A stretch of 56,742 nucleotides of DNA. Origin: an uncultured Clostridia bacterium (GTDB lineage Bacteria; Bacillota; Clostridia; TANB77; CAG-508). Position numbers and translations under genes: made by a program. Under the pieces are notes generated by a model. That model made no database searches. It saw only the letters and a list, made by a program, of their open reading frames with translations, and was not told the origin of the DNA. Position 1 is the first letter of the stretch. Each line of letters begins with the position of its first letter. The stretch lies in contig CALXBW010000009.1 of the NCBI GenBank assembly GCA_944386645.1, positions 1-56,742 of the forward strand, given 5' to 3'. Positions 28,039 to 37,789 of this stretch are shown here, in pieces.

Positions 28039-30730
28039 TTATTTTGAATCATACCAACTTTTACCTTCTTGGATTTCAACTTTCAAAGGCACAGACAATT
28101 TTATAACATTTTCCATACAATTTTTCAATATTTTTTTTACAATTTCCTTTTCATCTTCATATGTCTCAATCAATAGTTCATCATGAACTTGTAGTACTAA
28201 TTTAGACTTCAAATTATTATCTTTTAACTCATTATATACATGGACCATAGCAAGTTTAATAATATCTGCTGCTGTTCCCTGTATTGGTGTGTTCATTGCT
28301 GCTCTCATTCCAAATTGTCTTATATTATAATTTTTAGAATTAATTTCTGGTATATATCTTCTCCTTTTAAATAAAGTTTCTACATACCCATTTTCTTTTG
28401 CTTTTTCCGGAATTTCTTCCATAAACTTTTTTATTCCACTATATTTTTTTAAATACTCATCAATATATTGTTTAGCTTCTTTTCTTGTTACACCTATTTG
28501 TTGTGATAAACCATAATCACTTATCCCATACACTATACCAAAATTTACAGCTTTTGCCCTTGACCTTAATTGGCTTGTAACATTCTTTAAATCAACATCA
28601 AATACTTTTGCTGCAACTTGTGCATGTATATCTTCATCATTATTAAATGCAGCTATCATTTCCTTGTCTCCAGAAATATGAGCAAATATTCTTAACTCTA
28701 TCTGAGAATAATCTGCATCTAAAAATACTCTATCATCTTCTGCCTTAAATACTTTTCTAAGCATTTTTCCAGCTTCAAATCTAGTAGGTATGTTTTGCAT
28801 ATTTGGTTCTGTACTACTTATTCTTCCTGTAGATGTTACAGTTTGATGAAAATATGAATGTATTCTATTTGTCTTTTTGTTTACATATGGTAAAATTCCT
28901 TCAACATATGTTGAATTTAATTTTGCAAGCTGTCTATATTCTAATATTTTTTCTATAATTGGGTGTTCATTTTTTAATTTTTCTAATATCTCTACATCTG
29001 TTGAATATCCACTTTTTGTTTTCTTATAAACTGGTAATTTTAATTTTTCAAATAAAACCTCACCCAATTGTTTTGGTGAATTTATATTAAACTCAGTTCC
29101 TGATAGCTCATAAATTTCTTCTGTTAATTTTTTTATTTTTTCTTGTAATTCTATTCCATAGTTTTTAAGTTCTTCTTCATCTATATACATTCCTACATAT
29201 TGCATATCTGCTAATACTTGTACTAATGGCATTTCAATTGTGTTAAATAATTCAAATGCTTCTATTTCATTCATTTTTTTTGATAATTCTGTGTATAATT
29301 TACTTATAGCATATACATAAAAACAATTTGTTTGGTTTATTTTATTTTCTTTTTCCTCAAAAATGCTTATTTGATTATCTTTTAGCTCATCTTCACTTTG
29401 AAATTCTATACCTAGATATTCAAAAACTAAATTTTCTATAGAATATTTATTTTCATTTGAATTCAATATGTAACCTGCTATTTTTACATCAAACATCATG
29501 TTTTCAGGATTTATCTCCATTTGTTTTAATAATATAATATCCTCTTTTAAATTATACCCGTATTTTTAATATATCTTTACTTTCAAATATATTTTTTAAT
29601 TTTTCTTTAAATATTTCTTCATTATTTATCTTTATATAATATATTTCGTCTTTCTTGTTATTATATATGCTAATATTTTCAATTTCTTTATTTATTATGT
29701 TATCATCTGAATCACTTTCTTTTTTTCCAAAGTAATAATATAACTGTTTTTCATTTTCTATTTGCTTAATTATATTATCTATATTTTCTATTTCAATTAC
29801 TTTTATATTTAATTCAACTTTTTCGTTTTTATTACTCTTTCCATCATTTAAATTAAATCTTTCTATAAATCTATTAAATTTTAATTTATTAAATATCTCT
29901 AATATTTTATCTTTATCCCATTCTTTTACTTTTAATTCATCTATTTCTATGTTTAAAGGTACATTTATATCTATTGTTCCTAACTCTTTAGAAAGTATTG
30001 CTAAATCCTTATTATTTACTATTTTTTCTCTTGTTGCACCTTTAAGATCATCTTCACCTAACTCTATTTTCTTATATAATTCATCTATAGAATTATATTT
30101 CTTTACTAAATTTAATGCTGTTTTTTCACCAACTCCTGGTATTCCTGGTATATTGTCAGATGAATCTCCCATAAGACCTTTTACTTCTATTAATTTTTTT
30201 GGTGTTAATCCATATACCTCTTCTATTTTTTCTTCTGTAAAATCTTCTGTTTCTGTTTTTCCCATTTTTGTTCTTGGTATTCTTACTTTAATATTATCAG
30301 TAACTAATTGAAATGTATCCCTATCTCCAGATAATATTGTAACACTACATTCATTTCTTTCACCAACTCTAGATAATGTACCTAATATATCATCTGCCTC
30401 ATATCCCTCTTTTTCTACAATCTTTATGTTCATAGCTTGTAGTATTTCTTTTATAATTGGCATTTGACTTGCAAGTTCATCTGGCATTCCCTTTCTTGTT
30501 GCTTTATAACCCTCATACATTTTATGTCTTTTTGTAGGTGCTTTTAAATCAAATGCTACTGCCATATATTCAGGTTTTATATCATCCATTATTTTGAATA
30601 ATATTGATAAAAAACCATATACAGCATTTGTATATGTTCCATCAGATGTCATAAGCATTTTATTCCCCATTATTCCATAAAATGCTCTATTTGCTATGCT
30701 ATTTCCATCAACTAAAACCAATTGTTTCAA
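28039..30730 (-). CDS. polA: DNA polymerase I, split by a +1 frameshift at a CGG codon
   Basis: The restored product is 896 residues. The N-terminal 5'-3' exonuclease domain has LVLVDGNSIANRAFYGI, EADDILGTL, SGDRDTFQLV and GIPGVGEKTA. A middle 3'-5' exonuclease-like domain follows. The C-terminal polymerase has DADYSQIELRIFAHISGD, SRAKAVNFGIVYGISDYGLS and VLQVHDELLIE. The zero frame ends at 29552: AAA ATA CGG GTA TAA. Skipping the C of CGG (29558-29560) reads GGG TAT AAT TTA AAA GAG (GYNLKE), joining the two halves exactly where family members are continuous. The shift could also fall in the A5 run just before. Start TTG at 30730 with AGAGGA upstream. As polA repairs DNA and removes Okazaki primers, inactivation is unlikely. 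Confidence 0.92.
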
Positions 30731-30778
30731 ACCTATTCCTCTTTTCTCTTTTTATAGTTTCCAAATACTTTATTCCTA

Positions 30779-31429
30779 TTACATAAAAAATTCACCTTTT
30801 GTTATTTCTTCAATATACTTCTTATCATCCATATGCATTAAATATACATTTGTACCACTTTCTTTAATCTTTTTTAGCATTTCTAAAACATTGTCGATTT
30901 TTATATGCGCTCCTCCAAATTTAGAAACATCAACATAAAACTCATCTACATTATTTAAATATGGTAAAAATGGCTCTAATGTATTTGTATCTCCTGTATA
31001 TACTATATTTTTGTTATTAATATTTAGTCTAAATCCATATGCATCTAAATGCTCTACATGTTCTGTTTTTATAAATTCTAAATTATCTGCTTTATCTTTT
31101 ATTTCATATGCATCAGAAGGTGTTCCTGTTATATCTAAATATTCTTTTATTCTACTACATTTACTATACACTGTTGTTTTTTTATTATATATAAACCATA
31201 AATACAATATTACTTGGCTTAATGAACCTGCATGATCATTGTGTAAATGAGTAATTATAATTTCGATATTATTATATTTATTAAAATCAAATTTTTCCTT
31301 TACTTGTTCAAATACTGTAAATCCACAATCTATTATTATAAGTTTATTTTCAATTTCTATATATGCTGAATTATTTTTTTCTCCAAATCCTGAATCTCTT
31401 CCTAAAAAATTTAATAAATTATTTTTCAT
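30779..31429 (-). CDS. MBL fold metallo-hydrolase
   Basis: A 216-residue metallo-beta-lactamase-fold protein. The metal motif is ITHLHNDHAGSL near residues 59-70, with a further His in EHVEHLDAYG, Asp in VYTGDTNTL and a final His in VYLMHMD. The length and GDT motif fit RNase Z/phnP-like or general hydrolase members; I cannot assign a substrate. It lies 48 nt upstream of polA on the same strand. Confidence 0.85.
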   Translation of the reverse strand: MKNNLLNFLGRDSGFGEKNNSAYIEIENKLIIIDCGFTVFEQVKEKFDFNKYNNIEIIITHLHNDHAGSLSQVILYLWFIYNKKTTVYSKCSRIKEYLDITGTPSDAYEIKDKADNLEFIKTEHVEHLDAYGFRLNINNKNIVYTGDTNTLEPFLPYLNNVDEFYVDVSKFGGAHIKIDNVLEMLKKIKESGTNVYLMHMDDKKYIEEITKGEFFM

Positions 31430-31503
31430 ATTTCCTCCTTTAAATATATTAGAATTTTACTATACTACATCAAATTTATCAAGAATATTTAACATTTTTT
31501 AAA

Positions 31504-31532
31504 TTGACATAATATTAATAAAATGTTACTAT
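31504..31532 (+). promoter_or_regulatory. Promoter of the nucleotidyltransferase-like gene
   Basis: TTGACA (31504-31509), 17-nt spacer, TACTAT (31527-31532), 40 nt before the start codon at 31572, with GGGAGGT between. Confidence 0.65.
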
Positions 31533-31571
31533 ATATTTATACACTATTAAATTATAAGGGAGGTCAATTAT

Positions 31572-32201
31572 ATGCAATATATTGACTATAAAAGACAATC
31601 TAGTTCTAATATTTTTGATTTCTATGGAAATGCTTATTTTGAATCTAGACGGAATGTCTTATTTAAAATAATGCACGAACTTCAAAAGCAAAATGTGAAT
31701 TTTGCTTTGGGTTGCTCTGCTAATCTCTTCTTCCGTGGAATCGTTGATGACTTCAACGATTTTGACATTATTTTTGAACAAAAATATACTGACAAGATAT
31801 TGAAAATAATGTCAGAACTCGATGGAAAATTAATAGGAACTGGTGGTAATGGTTTTTGCGAATCTGATATGTATTTACATTATATATTAGATTCAATTCA
31901 CATAGACTTCATATCCGGATTTAGGATCAACACTTTTGATAAATCATATTATTGTGATTTATCAAGCAAGCCTGTTGAAAATTTAGATTGTGAATATTTA
32001 AAACTTCCTCTAATACCATTAGAGATTCAACTAGTACTTTACAGTATGATGGAAGGCTGGCAACCTCGTCGTAGATTCAAAAGGGTAATTATTTATAATT
32101 ACCTAAAACAAGAGGGATTAGTTTTCCCTCAAATATTGGAAGAATGTCTTCATCAAGACCTTCCAGATTGGATTAAAAAATTAGTCCAATCATTGCTATG
32201 A
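31572..32201 (+). CDS. Nucleotidyltransferase-fold protein (possible horizontal acquisition)
   Basis: A 209-residue protein. A motif FALGCSANLFFRG followed by DDFNDFDIIFEQ resembles the G-S and DxD signature of minimal nucleotidyltransferases, including aminoglycoside adenylyltransferase-like proteins. The later WQPRRRFKRV is basic. Family assignment is tentative. Codon use differs from neighbours: it uses CGT and CGG arginine codons (CGG at 31650-31652 in plain frame) and is less AT-rich. It has its own consensus promoter and terminator, forming an isolated plus-strand unit between minus-strand genes. This supports recent gain. The start has GGGAGGT 8 nt upstream. Confidence 0.7.
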   Translation: MQYIDYKRQSSSNIFDFYGNAYFESRRNVLFKIMHELQKQNVNFALGCSANLFFRGIVDDFNDFDIIFEQKYTDKILKIMSELDGKLIGTGGNGFCESDMYLHYILDSIHIDFISGFRINTFDKSYYCDLSSKPVENLDCEYLKLPLIPLEIQLVLYSMMEGWQPRRRFKRVIIYNYLKQEGLVFPQILEECLHQDLPDWIKKLVQSLL

Positions 32202-32230
32202 AAAAAAGGCGATTAATTTCGCCTTTTTCA
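32202..32230 (+). terminator. Terminator of the nucleotidyltransferase-like gene
   Basis: Stem AAAAAGGCGA/TCGCCTTTTT with a short loop, right after the TGA stop. Also suitable for the convergent gene ending at 32240. Confidence 0.9.
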
Positions 32231-32239
32231 TTTATTCAT

Positions 32240-33241
32240 CTATTTATCATATATTTCTATATCACTTATTACTGGATATTTATCATCAATTGTATTTTTA
32301 TCTAAACCTATCCAAAACATAAAACCTTGTGTTTCTTCCTTTAAATTATATACTGTTACTCCTCCTGAATATGTTGGAATATTAAGACTTGAATATGCAA
32401 TAGCTTTTAATTCAAATGTACTAATATTATCTTTTCCATTTAAATATTCTGTTGCAGAATCTCCCATTATTAAAGTAATAATAACATAATCTCCCATATT
32501 TTCAACATTTTTTATTTCTATAGGATTACACAGTAAATTTCCTTCTTCGTAACAATATGCTAAATTTTTAATACATTCTTTCTCCCATTCATCACCTGTA
32601 ATATTTCTTATTATTTTTCCTGAACCATAATAATAATCTCCTGGTTTAATATCTGATAGTTTCATGCTCTCTGTAGTTCTTAAATTAGAAAACTCAATAT
32701 TTTCATTAACTTTATATGTATTATTATTTATAGTTATAGAACCATTATCTATATTAGTAATTATACCTTCATCTAATATCTCAAAATATTTTTGTATATA
32801 AATATATTGCCTATTTTCATTATCTACACCAGTACTTACAGAAAAATATCCTATATTATTATCATTTTCTATTGTATTTATATAACTATCTATCATACTT
32901 ATAATAGCATTATTTTTTATTTCTTCTAAATTGCTTTCAATATCATTTGAAAAATAAATATACAAACCAGTACTTTCTCCATTTTCAGTTGAATTTGATA
33001 GATAATTTTTATATTCTTCTTTTATTTTATTTAACATTTCTATTCCTTTTTCATTAGGAATCATACTTCCCATATATGTATTTAATGCTGATAAATCTAC
33101 ATCTTTGTTTTCTTGTATATCAACTACATTATTTTCATTTTTTTCATTATCTTCATTATTTATTATATATGTATACATACTAAATAAAATTAAAATAATT
33201 AATAGTATAAATATAATTAATATAATTTTTTTATAATTCAT
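32240..33241 (-). CDS. Hypothetical membrane-anchored protein
   Basis: A 333-residue protein with one N-terminal hydrophobic segment (5-27), an acidic Asn-rich linker, and a large extracytoplasmic domain. Within it, GSITINNNTYKVNENIEF and LSDIKPGDYYYGSGKIIRN look like a small beta-barrel (OB-like) insert. No lipobox Cys is visible. I do not recognise the family. It is transcribed divergently from mutS2 and ends against the nucleotidyltransferase terminator. Confidence 0.7.
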   Translation of the reverse strand: MNYKKIILIIFILLIILILFSMYTYIINNEDNEKNENNVVDIQENKDVDLSALNTYMGSMIPNEKGIEMLNKIKEEYKNYLSNSTENGESTGLYIYFSNDIESNLEEIKNNAIISMIDSYINTIENDNNIGYFSVSTGVDNENRQYIYIQKYFEILDEGIITNIDNGSITINNNTYKVNENIEFSNLRTTESMKLSDIKPGDYYYGSGKIIRNITGDEWEKECIKNLAYCYEEGNLLCNPIEIKNVENMGDYVIITLIMGDSATEYLNGKDNISTFELKAIAYSSLNIPTYSGGVTVYNLKEETQGFMFWIGLDKNTIDDKYPVISDIEIYDK

Positions 33242-33360
33242 TTTATATATTCTCCTAATTTTATAAATTACATCCTAATTATATTAAATTTAAATTTATC
33301 AGTCAAATTTAACAATTCCTTTATTTAAGTCAATTTTCCTATAGTATTTTTTCTGAAATC

Positions 33361-33389
33361 TTGCACTATTATGTTTATTAACATATAAT
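33361..33389 (+). promoter_or_regulatory. Promoter of mutS2
   Basis: TTGCAC (33361-33366), 17-nt spacer, TATAAT (33384-33389), about 27 nt before the start codon. Confidence 0.6.
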
Positions 33390-33415
33390 ATTATAGATTT
33401 TATATGGAGGTCAAA

Positions 33416-35749
33416 ATGGATACGAAATTTTTAAACAAATTAGAATTTGATGAGATAATAAAAAATCTAAGTAGTTTTGCTGTTACAAAAATTGGTAAAG
33501 AATACTGTTTAAATCTTGCTCCAATTTTTAATAAAAATATTGTACAAAAATTATTAAAAGAAACAACTGAGGCTATTATTATGAAACAAAGAAAGTATAC
33601 TCCTCCTATTATAGATATTCCTGACATTACACCACATATAAAAATACTAAATAGCTCAGGTACACTAAATAGTAAATATTTGTTGGAACTTGCCCATATT
33701 TTGAAAATTTCACGAGAATTAAAACAATACTTTAATAATGATGATATAGATACTTCTAAATTTGAAATTATTCCAGAATATTTTAATAATTTATATTCTA
33801 ACAAAAATATAGAAGACAAAATTTTTTCTTGTATAATAGATGAAAATCATATTGACGATAGAGCTTCAAATAAACTATATTCTATAAGAAATAAACAAAG
33901 AAATACAGAAAATTTAATAAGAGAGTCTTTAGCATCATTTCTAAATAAAAAATATGTACAAGAACCTATTATTACTATAAGAAATAATAGATTTGTTATA
34001 CCTATAAAGCAAGAATTTAAAGGCACTGTAAAAGGTTTTATACATGATATCTCTTCTAGTGGTTCTACAATATTTATTGAGCCATTAAATATATTTGAAC
34101 TTAATAACACACTAAATTCATTAAAGATAGAAGAAAATATAGAAATTGAAAATATATTAAAAGAATTATCTTCACTTTTCTATGATATTACTAATGTATT
34201 ATCCAATAATGTTTTTAACATTGGAAAAATAGATTTTGCATTTGCAAAAGCAAAATATTCTATTGAAATTAACGCCACAGAACCTATACTTAATGATAAT
34301 AAATATATTAATTTAAAAAAAGCAAGACACCCTTTAATTGAACCAACTAAAGTTGTGCCAATAAATATTAATATTGGAGATTCTTTTTCTACTTTAGTCA
34401 TTACTGGTCCAAATACTGGTGGTAAAACTGTTACTTTAAAAACTGTTGGAATAATTGTATTAATGGCAATTTGTGGTTTATATATTCCAGCTTCTGAAAA
34501 TAGTAGTATATATGTATTTGACAATATTTACGCAGATATAGGTGATGATCAAAGCATAACCGAATCATTAAGTACATTTTCCGCACATATGACCAATATT
34601 ATACAAATAATTAATAATGCAAACTCTAATAGTCTTGTTCTCGTAGATGAACTTGGTTCTGGAACAGATCCTATAGAAGGTTCTTGCCTAGCTGTAAGTA
34701 TTCTAGAATATCTACATTCATTAGATATTTTAACAATAGCAACTACACATTACCCAGAAGTTAAAAATTATGCACTTATAAATTCAGGATTTGAAAACGC
34801 CAGTTGCGAATTTGATTTAAATACTTTATCTCCTACCTATAATTTACTAATAGGAGTTCCTGGTAAAAGTATGGCATTTGCAATTAGTAAAAAATTGGGA
34901 CTTAAACAAGAAATCCTAGATAATGCTAATTCCAAATTAAATTCTGATAGTATAAACATCGAAGAATTACTAAAAAATATTTATGATAACAAAATATCAA
35001 TACAGAATGAAAAGCAAAAAATTGATAACACCCTTTTAGAAATAGAAAACTTAAAAAAATCAATTGAAAAACAAAAAAAAGAAATAGAAAAATCTAAATC
35101 AGAAATTATTAACAAATCTAAATTGGAAGCAAGAAAAATTTTACTAGATGCAAAAGATTCTGCTAACGATTTAATAAAAAAATTACAAGACTCAAAATCT
35201 GTATCTAATGTAAGAAATGAACTAAATGATAAAATAAAAAAACTTAGTATAAATAACGAAAATATTCCATCCAAAACATCTTCAAAATTAAAAAAAGAAG
35301 ATATTCATATAGGTTTAAAAGTACATGTAGATACTTTAAATCAAGAAGCAACTATATTAAGTTTGCCTAATAATTCTAACATGCTATCAATACAAATTGG
35401 TAATATAAAAATGAATATTAATATATCAGATCTATCATATTCTAACTCTAAAGAAGATAAAGAAACTAAAATATCAAAAACATATGCTTATAGCAATAAA
35501 TCTAAATATTTTAGTCCAGAACTAAACGTTATTGGTTTAAATGTTGATGAAGCCCTATTTATTATAGATAAATATATAGATGATGCTTTATTAGCCAAAG
35601 TAAATACAATCAGAATTGTTCATGGTAAAGGTACTGGAAAGCTAAGAAATGGCATTCATAATTATTTAAAAAATAATAAAAGAGTTAAATCTTTTAGGCT
35701 TGGTCTGTATGGTGAAGGAGAAAATGGAGTTACTATTGTAGAATTATAA
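33416..35749 (+). CDS. mutS2: Endonuclease MutS2 (RqcU-type ribosome-collision factor)
   Basis: A 777-residue MutS2. ATG at 33416 (MDTKFLNKLEF) is favoured because GGAGG lies 5 nt upstream; the earlier ATG at 33404 overlaps that site. Order: N-terminal core/clamp helices, ABC-type ATPase with Walker A TGPNTGGKTVTLKT, Walker B region VLVDELGSGTDPIEG and TTHYPEVKNYA, a long coiled coil (about residues 530-610, rich in Lys/Glu/Ile), a KOW-like segment, and C-terminal Smr domain (LNVIGLNVDEAL, VHGKGTGKLRNGI). MutS2 proteins limit recombination and, in Bacillus, resolve collided ribosomes. Confidence 0.96.
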   Translation: MDTKFLNKLEFDEIIKNLSSFAVTKIGKEYCLNLAPIFNKNIVQKLLKETTEAIIMKQRKYTPPIIDIPDITPHIKILNSSGTLNSKYLLELAHILKISRELKQYFNNDDIDTSKFEIIPEYFNNLYSNKNIEDKIFSCIIDENHIDDRASNKLYSIRNKQRNTENLIRESLASFLNKKYVQEPIITIRNNRFVIPIKQEFKGTVKGFIHDISSSGSTIFIEPLNIFELNNTLNSLKIEENIEIENILKELSSLFYDITNVLSNNVFNIGKIDFAFAKAKYSIEINATEPILNDNKYINLKKARHPLIEPTKVVPININIGDSFSTLVITGPNTGGKTVTLKTVGIIVLMAICGLYIPASENSSIYVFDNIYADIGDDQSITESLSTFSAHMTNIIQIINNANSNSLVLVDELGSGTDPIEGSCLAVSILEYLHSLDILTIATTHYPEVKNYALINSGFENASCEFDLNTLSPTYNLLIGVPGKSMAFAISKKLGLKQEILDNANSKLNSDSINIEELLKNIYDNKISIQNEKQKIDNTLLEIENLKKSIEKQKKEIEKSKSEIINKSKLEARKILLDAKDSANDLIKKLQDSKSVSNVRNELNDKIKKLSINNENIPSKTSSKLKKEDIHIGLKVHVDTLNQEATILSLPNNSNMLSIQIGNIKMNINISDLSYSNSKEDKETKISKTYAYSNKSKYFSPELNVIGLNVDEALFIIDKYIDDALLAKVNTIRIVHGKGTGKLRNGIHNYLKNNKRVKSFRLGLYGEGENGVTIVEL

Positions 35750-35773
35750 TAAAAAAACTATATATAAAATAAT

Positions 35774-35827
35774 AAAAATCTCTTTATCTGCATATAATAT
35801 ATACATATAATAGATAAGGAGATTTTT
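35774..35827 (+). terminator. Terminator-like hairpin covering the ribosome site of the next gene
   Basis: A 16-bp inverted repeat (left arm 35774-35789, right arm 35812-35827) with one mismatch that becomes a G-U pair. The right arm AGATAAGGAGATTTTT contains both the T-run and the GGAG of the SDR gene starting at 35829. It may end mutS2 transcripts and hide the ribosome site in read-through RNA. Two TATAAT sequences lie in the loop, so a promoter inside could give an RNA with the site exposed. Confidence 0.65.
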
Positions 35828-35828
35828 T

Positions 35829-36734
35829 ATGTTATATAAAGATTACCCATTTGAACCTTACTTAGGATATAAAGATGAAAACCTTAAAACTCCTATTACA
35901 TTTCCAGCACAACATCAAGATATCCAACCTGGGCTTGAATACAAAATGACTCCATATCCAATTTTTGATAATCCTGGTTATATACCAAGCGGAAAATTAA
36001 ATAACAAAGTTGTTATAATATCAGGAGGAGATAGTGGCATTGGCAGGGCTATTAGCACACTTTTCGCAAAAGAAGGAGCAAATATTGTTATAAGTTATCT
36101 TAATGAACATGAAGATGCTAATTATACTAAACAAATAATAGAAAGTTATGGTAAACAGTGTTTGTTAATTCCTGGAGATTTACGCGATGAAGCTCTTTCA
36201 ACATATATTGCAGAAACAACTATTAAATACTTTGGTAAAATAGATGTTTTAATAAATAATTGTGGTGTTCAATTCCCACAAAACAGTATTTTAGACATCA
36301 CAAGTCAACAATTAAAAGACACTTTTGAAACTAATATATTCACATTCTTTTATTTAACCAAAGCTATATTACCATATTTAGATGCACATAGTAGTATAAT
36401 TAATACAACATCAATCACAGCTTTTGATGGTAAGAAAAATTTAATTGATTATTCTGCAACAAAAGGAGCTATTACTGTATTTACTAAATCATTAGCACTC
36501 TCTTTAGCAGATGATAAAATTAGAGTTAATGCAGTTGCACCTGGACCAATTTGGACTCCTCTTATCCCATCTTCTTTTAATGAACAAGAAGTAGAGAGCT
36601 TTGGAAGTGATGTGCCATTAAAACGTGCAGGTCAACCATTTGAACTTGCCCCAGCATATTTATATCTTGCTTCTGATGATTCAAGATATGTAACAGGACA
36701 GATCGTACATGTAAATGGTGGCACTATAGTATAA
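35829..36734 (+). CDS. SDR family oxidoreductase (general-stress YdaD/YhdF-like)
   Basis: A 301-residue SDR with the extended N-terminus typical of this group (FPAQHQDIQPGLEYKMTP). Then come the cofactor motif ISGGDSGIGRAI, INNCGVQFPQ (NNAG variant with Cys), catalytic Ser in NTTSITAFDG and DYSATKGAI (YxxxK). The end is VTGQIVHVNGGTIV. Homologues in Bacillus are stress-induced, with glucose/ribitol-dehydrogenase-like annotation; the substrate is unknown. The ribosome site lies inside the preceding hairpin, which may regulate translation. Confidence 0.92.
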   Translation: MLYKDYPFEPYLGYKDENLKTPITFPAQHQDIQPGLEYKMTPYPIFDNPGYIPSGKLNNKVVIISGGDSGIGRAISTLFAKEGANIVISYLNEHEDANYTKQIIESYGKQCLLIPGDLRDEALSTYIAETTIKYFGKIDVLINNCGVQFPQNSILDITSQQLKDTFETNIFTFFYLTKAILPYLDAHSSIINTTSITAFDGKKNLIDYSATKGAITVFTKSLALSLADDKIRVNAVAPGPIWTPLIPSSFNEQEVESFGSDVPLKRAGQPFELAPAYLYLASDDSRYVTGQIVHVNGGTIV

Positions 36735-36749
36735 AATATCAATAATTAG

Positions 36750-36778
36750 TTGAAAATTCGACAAAATATTATTATAAT
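36750..36778 (+). promoter_or_regulatory. Promoter giving an apparently leaderless mRNA
   Basis: TTGAAA (36750-36755), 17-nt spacer, TATAAT (36773-36778). The next gene's ATG is at 36788, only 9 nt past the -10 box, so transcription should start at or within 3 nt of the start codon. Confidence 0.6.
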
Positions 36779-36787
36779 ATTTTCATT

Positions 36788-37690
36788 ATGGTAAATGTTA
36801 TTGTTAATGAAAAATATGATAATAAAAAAATTGTTAATTTTATACTTAGTGAATTTCCTAATCTTTCTTATTCATATTTATATAAAGCTCTTAGGAAAAA
36901 GGATATTCTTGTAAATGGTAAAAGAATAAATTCTAATATAAACATTAAAAAATCTGATAATATTACTATTTATATAGCAGATGATATTCTTTATGGTAAT
37001 CAAAATACAATCAATTTAGATATAGTATATGAAGATAAAAATATATTAATTCTAAATAAACCAACTGGTATATCTGTTTTAAAAGATAATTCAAACTCTA
37101 AAACATCGTTTTCAGATATAGTAAATAACTATTGTCCAAATGCTAAACCATGTCATAGACTAGATAGAAATACTTCTGGATTAATAATATATGCAAAAAA
37201 TAATGATATTTTAGAAATACTTTTAGAGAAATTTAAAAATAGAGAAATAGAAAAATATTATAAAGCAGTGGTTTATGGAATACCTAAAGTAAAAACAGCT
37301 CAAATGCAAGCATATCTTTTTAAAGATAACAAAAAATCGATTGTATATATTAGCAATACTTTTAAAAAAGGATATAAAAAAATATTAACAACATATAAAA
37401 TATTAGATACAAATAAAAAATTAAATATCTCATTATTAGATATAAATTTAGGAACAGGTAGAACTCATCAAATTCGTGCACATCTTGCTCATATTGGTCT
37501 CCCTATACTGGGAGATGGAAAATATGGTATAAACTCAATAAATAAAAAATTTAAAGAAAAACATCAACTTTTAACTAGCTATAAAATTAAATTTAATTTT
37601 ATAAGTGATGCTAAAAAATTAAACTATTTGAACAATAAAATTTTTGAAATACCTGTTAATTATAAATATTTTAATAGCATAGAGACTTAA
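36788..37690 (+). CDS. RluA family RNA pseudouridine synthase
   Basis: A 300-residue pseudouridine synthase. An N-terminal S4-like RNA-binding region (FPNLSYSYLYKALRKKDILV) precedes the catalytic domain with the Asp motif CHRLDRNTSGLIIYAK, EKYYKAVVYG and GTGRTHQIRAHLAHIGLPIL. Enzymes of this family isomerise uridines in 23S rRNA or tRNA; RluC/RluD-like membership is likely but the target base cannot be told. No ribosome site precedes the ATG, consistent with a leaderless transcript. The gene is followed by a minus-strand unit. Confidence 0.93.
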   Translation: MVNVIVNEKYDNKKIVNFILSEFPNLSYSYLYKALRKKDILVNGKRINSNINIKKSDNITIYIADDILYGNQNTINLDIVYEDKNILILNKPTGISVLKDNSNSKTSFSDIVNNYCPNAKPCHRLDRNTSGLIIYAKNNDILEILLEKFKNREIEKYYKAVVYGIPKVKTAQMQAYLFKDNKKSIVYISNTFKKGYKKILTTYKILDTNKKLNISLLDINLGTGRTHQIRAHLAHIGLPILGDGKYGINSINKKFKEKHQLLTSYKIKFNFISDAKKLNYLNNKIFEIPVNYKYFNSIET

Positions 37691-37789
37691 AACATTTTAT
37701 TTAGTCTCTATGCTATTTTTAAAAAACAACAATGAAATAAAAATTTTTTATATATTAAAATTACATTAATTAATATATACACATACTAA

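Noticed and set aside
28039..30730. Two separate genes, a stand-alone 5'-3' exonuclease and a short polymerase
   Set aside because: The bases between them encode GYNLKED-type conserved polA sequence in the +1 frame, so the two halves belong to one ancestral gene.
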